From contig CM065184.1 in the NCBI GenBank assembly GCA_033026295.1, forward strand, positions 6,017,501-6,081,500: 64,000 nucleotides of DNA, given 5' to 3'. This document shows positions 54,927 to 64,000 of this stretch, in pieces. Within the stretch, counting starts at the first letter, position 1; each line of letters starts with the position of its first letter. The notes below the pieces were generated by a model. That model worked only from the letters and a program-made list of their open reading frames with translations, was not told the DNA's origin and ran no database searches. This DNA is from Channa striata. Its lineage: Eukaryota; Chordata; Actinopteri; Anabantiformes; Channidae. The position numbers and the translations under genes were made by a program.

Positions 54927-57689
54927 TTTTTTAGCAGTATAAAACTGCTTTTTATTTCAGAGCAGACCACAAAATAAATGGATTTATTTCAGACAGGTTA
55001 TGCATATATCCTCCTGTAGGGGGCACTGTGGCTCCACCCATGTATCATTGACATATCTGAAAGCAGAGTCTAAGTTTGAGATGGGACGACTGAGATGGTT
55101 GTGCATTTCAGATGGAAAAATGCCCTTTTTCTTCTTCTTCTTCACAGATGTTTCTTTAGAACTGTTTGTAGTGACAACTGGAAATTCCAAGGCATCCTAC
55201 AGTTTTTGAGCATCTGCTTCTCCAGTAGCCCAGAAAAATGTCCAATATTGTGCATTTTTAGGAAAGTGAAACACATTTTTGGAACAAAATGAAGCCGTTT
55301 TAAAAACGGATGCTGATGGAACATAGTACAATGTTTGAAATGTTACACTATATTAGCATATAACAAGAGTGTGTGTGGCTGTGCACTTCTTTTTTAGCCC
55401 CTGTGGAGATACAGTATGTGAGCAGGTCTGTCGTTGAAGGCACAAAGGGAGGAGCGACATCTTTTATCTGTAAGAGAATGCAGGGAATGCTGGGTGAGAC
55501 TAGCTCTTTACTGGCACAGAGAAACATGGGTGAAAGGAGAGGTTTGGAGAAATCAACCCCTGACTGCTCGCTGTTTCTCTGCTCAATCCCCAGACAGTGG
55601 GCTCTGCATGATCTTCAGCAGGTGACTCACTGGTCTTCACAATAACCCTCTTTGAACACCAGTTTATGTGCTCCGTTTCTGCTGCACAAAATGTTTTCTT
55701 TGGTTCCCACGTTTCAGTTTGAGCTTGTCTCCGTTAATCTTTAGTCCTGCAAATACTGTAAGCCTTTTGCGGAAACAAACAAAAGCAAGCCACGTGCACA
55801 GAGAGGCCAGAAAAGTGTGAACCTTAGCAGAAATACTGATGAGCTACTTGGTTACAAGCCTGCAGTGGCAAGGTTTTCGATAATGGCTTCCCATGTATAA
55901 TGGCTAGGTAATGGTGATGGTGCAGGTAATGAGCAACATAATGTCACAAGTAAGTAAAGGAATATAAAGCACGTTTTGGTAAAGACATTTTCCTTACGAT
56001 ACAATTTTCATTCTGTTCGATAATTTTGTGCCTAACCTTCACAGTCACTATTTCTTCGGGGGGGTGCAGTGTTTAAATAAATTCAAGCTATCCTGAATAT
56101 ACTGTCGTTTTAAAATAATCCACCACAACATTGCTGTGACTAAGTCTGTCAACATTTCACCCAGAACATCAGTGTCTTATGGAGATAGGAAATTGTGTCC
56201 TCCTGACTATTTTCTGTTTGCTAAACAGAAAAGTCACTCTCTATAAGAAGGCCTCTAAGCAACTGAAATCAAAGACTGTGATGTCTGCTGAGTAGGTTTA
56301 AATGAAAATACAGTTCTATAACCCAGGGCAGTCCATTCAATAATTGAGAGCCTGTACAAGCTTCTTTCAAAGCTGAGGAACCACAAGCTGTGTTTATAAA
56401 TGTAGCGCTCAACTTTTTGAATACATTTTTAAAATAATGGATGACTCTTTCCTATAGAATTATAACCTCTAAGGGATAAAGTGCTGCTACATTTTCAGAA
56501 GCTTATTTTGAAGACCTAAGAAAGTTTTGCTTGTAACTAGTCAACTAGGAGCGAACACTAAGAATGAGATGCCATTTTACCATCTATACTAAAAATATTG
56601 TTTTGTAGTTATGGAGGGAAATGCTATCAGCTGTCACCTGCAGGTTGACTCAACTTAGTTCCAACTTTGATGCTTGTCATGAGCTGACGCAGTATGCTTA
56701 AAAACAGCATCAATAATTGAGTCCCTTTGTCATCACCATTGCTGCTATTACTAGCACTGGTACCACTGGAATGTATTTTAGGTGCTAATGTTTCAGGAAA
56801 CTATTCTTGTTTAGTTTTATATTTGAACTAACTGAGCAAGACATTTGTTTCAGAAAATGTTCTCTATAATATAGGCCCATATTTAAAGTCATTTATCTTG
56901 TTAAATTAATTTTTAAGATGGATAAATTGTCCATAATTTAAGAATATTATTGCATTTTTAAAATGTGTCATCTCCATACCACATTTTATACTGTAGTCAC
57001 TTTCTGTCAAATAGAGTGGCTGCATTTTTAAAATCTTCAATCTATTAAAATTCAACTAATATTTAAAGGACTAAAGAGAACTGAATTTACCTGCAGCTTC
57101 ATACAGTTTCATGATAATTATGAGAAGTATATTGTACTGACTCTAACCCAGATTATGTTTGGTAGCAGTACCGAACCACAAAATGTCAAGTCATCCTAAT
57201 TGCTGTCACGTGTTTTAAATTCTCTATATTGAATCTCAGATTTCCTATATCAAAACGAATTTATTGTAAGTTTTAAAACCATCTAAAAATATAGTATATC
57301 TGAGAAGTAATGCTATTTTGAAATCACTGTTGGGTGACGAGACAAAACAATCTTTACGGTAATAGTGCTGACCTTTTTAAAGACCACTAATAGAAATTAA
57401 ACCTGTTATAAGAAAAATGTGATAACTCTGTTTGCGTACAGTGTGTATGTACAAGAACATACCAATTCATATATCTTTTTATAAAGCTTAACTTTACTGG
57501 TAAAGATTATTGCCTTATGTATCGCACCATTTTAACTCTGAAAACATGCAATTATGTTTGTTGTTTTGCAGAAGTGGTATGATGCTCTGTGTCATTGTGA
57601 TGAACTGACCTGAGATGTTGTTTTAATTGAACATGCTCTATCTGTTGTACAGTCATAATGAAAATACTCAGTCAGCAAATGCACTGAAC

Positions 57690-57970
57690 TCCAGCAATCA
57701 GCAGCCGGTCCCTGGGGCTACGCGGCTGCACAGTTGTTGGCCTTATATAAGGTAATGAGCCACTGACTGGACATCCTGATGAAATGGATTTCCCTTTGTT
57801 GACACAAGTGATTGCATGGTTACTGTAGGGCTTAGTGAATGTGGACTTATTATAGACAAAGTCTTTTGTTCAGTTGAATGGTAATAAAAATTAGATTGTG
57901 TTGGCTGATAAACAGCGAGCTATGATATGAGTCTATTAGGCTCGATGGAGTTTTTATTTTGAAAGGTCTC
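57690..57970. promoter_or_regulatory. candidate conserved noncoding block, macrod2 intron 3
   Basis: A GC-rich start, then homeobox-like AATAAAAATTAG and TTTTTATT motifs, in high-complexity sequence without simple repeats. No coding signal. Conservation is inferred from appearance. Confidence 0.28.
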
Positions 57971-58364
57971 ACAGCTTACATGTCAGTGTTTGATTCAACA
58001 TCCTGCAAACTGTGAGTACTAATGAACTCCGTCAGTTTTCAAAAACCAGAACACATTTGCACTCATACACTGTATGACAAAATTCTCAACACATTATTTT
58101 ATTGCAGACCTTGTTAGGAGCCTATAAACTGCTGTGTTTTATTCTTTGGTTTGACGTTTGAGACAGTTATTAGGGTAACATGGATTGCATACTGAAAATA
58201 TTCAGTTAGATGCCTGACATGTCTTGTTGTTTAACAAACTACAGCAGGAAAAAATGGTTTTTAGGTTCACTAAGAAATAAGATTGGATTTTATTTCTACA
58301 TCAAAGAGATGCATAGTATGGAATTTTTTTTGTTTAGAAAAGAACAAACTAAACTAAAAAGAGA

Positions 58365-58580
58365 GCTTGTGTCTTGAGTGCCATTGGCTAATGCAGCGAC
58401 GTTCAGAGGGTCGGGTATATAGACTAGTTATAGACAAGCTGATGATTTCTTGTGATGTACAAGGGGAGAGCAGTGTGACTTCAAACAAACTAAATTTGTT
58501 TAACCTCGCTCAGCTGCGGAGCTGTAATGGGATGATGGCCTCTGCCATTAGCAGGATGAAAATGGACCAATAAGTGACTT
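58365..58580. promoter_or_regulatory. candidate conserved noncoding block, macrod2 intron 3
   Basis: High-complexity sequence with GCTCAGCTGCGGAGC (E-box inside a palindrome) and TCTGCCATTAGCAGG (homeodomain-type core). Open frames across it carry no recognised domain. Confidence 0.28.
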
Positions 58581-60639
58581 TAGTGATACCCACTGAAGTC
58601 AGGGACTACAATTTGGTTGGCCTTTGATGCTTGACTTTTCTATAGAAACAATTTAATCTCTTTAATACAATCTCGGCCCCTCCAACCTCCATACAAACTG
58701 TTTTTGTGTGCGAGAGAATGAGGGAGAAAGGGAGGAGAGGGAAAACAATTTCTGACCCTACCATGTGAACATGACAGCAAAAATGGAGACTCATTAGACT
58801 AGACAACGTATTTCCAATCTTCCATTGTTCGATTTGTCTAAGCCCTTAGGAATTTTAGCGTCCATTTCCTGTTCTTAGCTGAAAGAAGTGGCACCCAGTG
58901 AGGTCTTCTGCTGCACTAGCCCATCTTCTTCAAGGTTTGACATGTTGTGCATTTAGGGATGCTCTTCTGCATACCTCGGTTGTATTGAGCGGTTGAGTTA
59001 CTGCCTACCAGCTCAAAAAAGTCATTCTTCTCTGACCTGTGGCATCAACTAGGCATTTTCAACCAGAGAGGTGCTGCTCATTGAATATTTTCTTTTTCAG
59101 AGTGTTTTCTGTAAACCCTAAAGATGATTGTACTTGATAATCCCAGTAGATCAGCAGTTTCTGAAATAGTCACACCAGTCTGCCTGGAACCAACAACTAT
59201 CCCAAGTTCAAAGTTACTTAAATCACATTTCTTCTGAAATCTCCCCTAAAACAGAATGAGTACATATGTAAAGTTGAAGGCAAGAGACTAAGGACTGAGT
59301 TCTATTCAGACCTTAGCCAGGCTAAGCCATCTTCTGAATATAACTGTCATACAGGTTGACATTGCAGGGTTGTAAGAGAGGGCTGTGTTTTTCTGCTTAT
59401 GGAGCTGCCAGGCTGTGATGGCTGGACAGAAGGAATCTGGCGTTGGCGTCTTCCACTTCCTCTTTGGTGTCATGATCCCGCACTTGGATTCTACAAGGTT
59501 ACCAAACAAGAGGAAAAATCTTTGCATCATCAGGTTACTCCTGTGCTGCATGTATATGCAGATTTCCCGTAACCAGTTTTTTTTTATTCCCTGATTACCC
59601 GAGAAAGCTCATTTCTCAGAGTACCCGGTTGGTTAAGTGCATGTAAAGGCAGTCATTGTCCTCCACGAATTTCTCTTGCATTTGCCAAATGAACCTTGTT
59701 TCTCTTCAGGTTTAGCTTGGGTGTCCGAGTGATAGGGATTAATCTTGGAGCCCCTTGCACCCGCGAACAGCACTCCAGGATCCTGGTCAGCATGGAATGA
59801 CAGGCTCTGCAATCTTGGATGTCAGATACTCTTACCGGTGATACAGAGGACACTGGGGCGTCTCCCTTTGGGACCCCCAGTGGTTAGCATCTCTCTGGTG
59901 TACTTGTTTATCTAGCCTCAGACTTGAGGTAAAAGTCTGGGCGCTTGTTTCACCTTTTGATAAATGTATAGACTGAAAAGAAATAGGTTTAACTAATTTA
60001 AATAAACACTTTAATTTCATAGCATATGAGTCCAACAGAAGAAAAATGAATAGCTGGGGCATAGAACATTAAATGTATTTATACACTTATAAAATAAGCC
60101 ATAAATACTTTGTCTGCAGAAAAGTGAAATCTCCCTCTACCAAACGTTGTGTATATCTAGGTTACTACACTATTGTGCTATGCTTCAGCATGATAGTGAT
60201 GCTAATTATATCTTGCGTGGCTAAAACTCTGGCTGTTGTAAATAGTCAGTTTTTACAGTAAGCAGCTTTCACACAGCTCTGTCTTTGATATGAGCACTAA
60301 GGAAGTGATACTTTATTCTTTTTTTTTTTTCTTGCCTCTCCTGCCATGAGCAGGTGTTGATTGATTTGTAAGGACGCAATTTACAGTTGATAAATGAGGA
60401 AGAGGGAATAGTAAAGAGGAAAAAAAAATCTACTTTCGTTTTTCTTTCTTTTTTTTTTTTTGTCATGGGTTGTGCCACTTAGACAAACATGAAGACAAGG
60501 TGCAGAGACACTGTATATTTATAGGTAGACTTTAAAAAGCTGCCAGGTGAGGAGAAAGAATAGAAAGGAAGAGAGAGATGAGGACATTATGTCAGGAAGG
60601 AGACTGAGAAAAGGTTGTTGTGTTCTTTCAATAGATTTA

Positions 60640-60720
60640 ATTTCCCATGTTCCCATGCATGGGTAGACGGCCACCGCATGGCCGTTTTCCAGCCACTGCA
60701 GTCCCCCAGGGGCTGGGTTG
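60640..60720. promoter_or_regulatory. palindrome-rich candidate regulatory block
   Basis: Contains the perfect palindrome CCCATGCATGGG at 60652-60663, a CGGCCA...TGGCCG hairpin at 60668-60684 and a CCCCAGGGG near 60702-60711. It stands out from AT-rich, polyT-bearing flanks. Confidence 0.35.
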
Positions 60721-62633
60721 TTGATGAAAGACATTAAAGTTTATATAGATGCATTTATCATGTTGTAGTGGGTGACTTGATGAGTGTTGGAAAGACAGAA
60801 AAGTTAGTGTATAGCCAAAAGCTTGGAAAAGTTTTCTTCCATAGACCCAATTAACCCTGTAATTACCCCTTTTATCACAGGATATCAGCTCAGAATAGAG
60901 TCAGAATGCACAAAAGGCAAAAGCACAGATGTTTAGAGACTGCTGACTAAAATGTGTTCTTGCTTGCTAAATAAATGGAGAAAAATATTTTAGTTTTGAA
61001 TTTGGGGAAAAATGTTGACTTCACACATCCCCAGATTTGTAAGATTTAACAAAGCAGATGGTTTGATCAATAGTCCACCAAAATTTAGAGTTTTTAAAAC
61101 CACATGGACTAAAACCACTTTCTCTGTATTACCTCTCCAATTAATATTTTGTGTAGATCTTTGATCTAACACGTTTCCTTGTCTCTGCTTTTAAAATTTA
61201 ATCTTTGTTTATGTCTACTATACACTAGACAACTATGGTTTAAGGCAGGTGCAGGGTTAGAAGGCTGAAGTAGATTATGTATTAAAACAATGGAATGAAA
61301 GGTTTGTATGAGGGTTTTGGGTGAATTTTAAAAACAAAACAATGCAGCCCCCTTATTTTTAAATGCAATACGTAGCCAATTGTGCATAATCTTTTATATG
61401 TGGGTTATTGCTGGCACTCTTTTCTTTCTACACAGCTGCACAGTAGGTTTGGGTAGGGCCATTTAATCGTCTTTATCTCTTGTCTGAGGCAGTGGTCACT
61501 TTTTTTGGATTAGAATTTTATGGAGTCGTACATCCTTTATGTGACGAATAAGAAACACTACACCTGACCACAGTTCTCCATACTTTAGAGGAAATTGTAA
61601 TTGGCGATTTGCTGTGCCAATGGAGGCAGTCTAATCACTGGTTTGTACTTTGTCTCTCTAGGAAATGCCAAAAAGGCAGTGATGTCGCTGCCACAGCTTC
61701 ACAAAACTTGAGTTTTACACCACCACCTTCTAACATGGCTCCTGTAGCAACAACAGCGTCATTTCTCTCACTTCACTGTGTTTAAACTACAGATCGCTCT
61801 GTTGAAGTTGAAAGAAAATACTGACGTGCTAGTCCGCAACACAGACGCTTGTAAAGTTTAGTATATAGGATGCCTAGAAATACAATTTTATTTATTTGAA
61901 AGCAATTAATTTCCCCCACTTTTAAAATAGTATATTCTTGTCATCTCACTCAAAGCCTGAAAAAGTAAGAAACCCAGTGCAAAATATTCTGCCTACCTTA
62001 TATTTAGCAAAATAACTTTTCAGAGCTTACCATCTGATGCAAGGCTTTGCACATAGTGACCGAGAGGATAAACTCATTTAGAACGCTATATCAAATTGCG
62101 GACTGCCCTTTGAGCTTGAATATTGCAAGATGCAAACTCACAACTGATTTCCCTTTTATCTATCTAGAGTTCGTTCCCTTTTTACAAAAAGATAACTCCT
62201 CGCATAATAAAAAATCTCTCCAAAACAAATGGTGTGTGTGTGTTGGTGTGAAAATGTTGTTGCCTTGAATCATTACAAGCTGAAATATTTCACAAGTGTG
62301 CTGAAGCGGTTTGTTTTAATGCATTCAACAGACAGCAGTCCTTGTTATATTTGATTGAACACTTGTCAGTATAATGCAATTCATTGCAACACAATCACTA
62401 ACTGCTGTGAATGTGTGGAAACGTTGAATGAAGCACCTCTCTGGCACATTGTCAACAAAAACTGACCATTTAAAGATTCATAAAGGTTTTATTCAACAGC
62501 TCGTGTATTTGACTAAATTAGTTTACTTTGAGTGAAAAAAAAAACAGCAGTAAGTTACTGAAATGCTAGTCTGCATGTCAGTGGGTCTGCAGTTCTGCGG
62601 TGCATCAACGTTTCCACACATTCACTGTAATTA

Positions 62634-62659
<26 letters not shown>
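62634..62659. repeat. (GT)13 microsatellite
   Basis: Thirteen uninterrupted GT units followed by TATATA. Confidence 0.95.
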
Positions 62660-62664
<5 letters not shown>

Positions 62665-62849
62665 AAACTGAATTGATCTTTGTGGTTGTGAGGTTTAAAG
62701 TTGATAAACTGATAAATCGCTTTGCAGGATGGTCAGTATGATAATAGCTTCTGTAAGCGTGTTTTACATTACATGGTCACACTAGTATGTCAACAGAGTT
62801 TAGTCCTGAAAACGGCTCCGCAGTGATTTCCATTTAGAAGACAACTCAA

Positions 62850-62920
62850 TTAAGTGTTGGCCGATTAATGCTGCCCATATAGCTGAAATTAATGAGGAGG
62901 CATATCTGGGCAGGCCAGCA
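62850..62920. promoter_or_regulatory. candidate conserved noncoding block, macrod2 intron 3
   Basis: Short high-complexity stretch with homeodomain-type GATTAATG and AAATTAATGAG cores and GCATATCTGGGCAGG. No coding signal; inference from pattern only. Confidence 0.28.
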
Positions 62921-63155
62921 GGATGGATGGAAAAGAGAAGGAGGACCCGTATTTCATTTATTTTTTCTGGTATGATGGTTCATTCAAAAAAGTGGGAAAT
63001 CTTTAGCAAATTTTTGTTAGAAGGATGTGTTGACAGGAGGTTTGAAAATCAAGAATTTCCTAGAAAAAGGCCAAATGTGACCAAAATGTTGGTGAAATGA
63101 CCAAGTCCAGCTCAAATATGGCTTATATTGTTTTCTATGTAAGCCTGCAATGAGC

Positions 63156-63157
<2 letters not shown>

Positions 63158-63199
<42 letters not shown>
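63158..63199. repeat. T42 homopolymer
   Basis: Forty-two consecutive T bases, the longest homopolymer in the window. It could be the poly(A) end of a minus-strand retroposon, but no element body was recognised beside it. Confidence 0.95.
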
Positions 63200-63200
<1 letters not shown>

Positions 63201-64000
63201 TTGGTATACTGGAAGCAGATGCTCTAGTTCTCCCGAATTTCTGAATGTTCTATAAACAACCAAATAAACTATGTCCAACAGAGGGCAAAGTTATGTTTAC
63301 CCATCCTCAGAGTATCCACGAGTACATTCTTTTTTTCGTTTTTGTTTTTCTATTATTGTGTTCTACTCATGCAAGTTGGCATCAAATCGTTAATCATTTG
63401 TTTAGTGCAGCTCTCTCAAGCTGTGCAAACATACCCAGTGCCACTTTGTAGCAGCAACCAGGGAGATCCTGTGTTTGTCCCAAAAATCCATGTGTATATA
63501 TTTCAGGTTTGGAAGTGTTAAGAAGCCAGCTAAAGCGGCATAGCATAAGGAGTGCCTTGCCTCCCTCAGAGAGCTTCATTATGGTAAACTAGGTTTAGGC
63601 TTTCACTCTAAACACCAGCTGGCGTCTCAATCACAACCGTCTGCTGTGGTATGTCAACATATTTAGATGTTAACACTTTCATTTTTGTGGTGTTTCTTTC
63701 CTCTTCCAAGACAAGAAATGGCTCAAATGAAATATGGAATGTAACTATCTTCTACAGGTATTTTTCAATAGCATTCTAGGAGAAAAAGCATTTTTTTTTT
63801 TATACCTATTATTTTTCTTTCCATCACTTTGTTGAAAGATGTACTGTAAGTAGTCGGTGTCAAGAATGTGGGCAAATTTGGCTAATTATTTATTTTTCTG
63901 CAACATTGGCTCTTGAGCTTATATTGAATTTCCTTAGAATTCTAGACAGCACTGTCAACTATATTGACAGTATTGACAATACTACTGACAATAATACTGA

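Larger units (their letters stand above)
49306..64000 (+). other. macrod2 intron 3 (continues past window)
   Basis: At least 14.7 kb. It is AT-rich with microsatellites, several higher-complexity blocks that may be conserved noncoding elements, and T-rich open frames at 50.0-53.6 kb that match no family I know. No macrod2 exon 4 and no FLRT3-like single-exon frame was found. Confidence 0.55.

Noticed and set aside
49306..64000. Search for macrod2 exon 4 or flrt3 in intron 3
   Set aside because: No glycine-rich macro-domain loop and no long leucine-rich-repeat frame was found on either strand; both must lie outside the window.

Overview
This is an ordinary vertebrate nuclear segment, and the proteins and repeats point to a teleost fish. 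The genes are split into many small exons with GT-AG introns, the promoters are CpG-rich, and there are CA/GT and poly(T) microsatellites. Two repeats look like families common in fish: a GTGAGGAC...GTCCTCAC element and a LINE-type 3' tail. All gene calls come from reading translated exons against what I remember of the vertebrate families. No search was run.

Layout. (1) About 1.7-12.2 kb, plus strand: ism1 (isthmin 1), complete in six coding exons, 457 residues. It has a TATA-type promoter in a CpG-rich region, a leader carrying three short uORFs, and several candidate poly(A) signals. (2) About 12.2-16.0 kb: a gap with no recognised gene between two convergent 3' ends. (3) About 16.0-37.6 kb, minus strand: tasp1 (taspase 1, threonine aspartase), complete in thirteen coding exons, 423 residues. 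It has at least one 5' noncoding exon and a CpG/ETS-type promoter. (4) About 37.6-43.7 kb: a gap between divergent promoters, holding a LINE/SINE-like 3' tail and a perfect hairpin. (5) From about 43.7 kb to the window edge, plus strand: the first three coding exons of macrod2 (mono-ADP-ribosylhydrolase). The rest of its macro domain lies beyond the window, and intron 3 fills the last 14.7 kb.

The genes do not form a pathway. Isthmin is a secreted TSR/AMOP protein, taspase 1 is an intracellular protease that processes nuclear regulators, and MACROD2 removes ADP-ribose. What links them is conserved neighbourhood: the order ISM1-TASP1-MACROD2 is also that of human chromosome 20p12, where ESF1, NDUFAF5 and SEL1L2 lie between TASP1 and MACROD2. 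I see none of those three here.

I found no CRISPR array, operon, tRNA, rRNA or intact transposase, and no convincing undescribed system. The points most worth a second look are the ism1 leader (uORFs and an open in-frame N-terminal extension), a 13-bp hairpin in the macrod2 CpG island, a perfect 12-bp hairpin between tasp1 and macrod2, a strong cryptic donor inside tasp1 exon 9, candidate conserved noncoding blocks in ism1 intron 1 and macrod2 intron 3, and unexplained T-rich open frames at about 50.0-53.6 kb.
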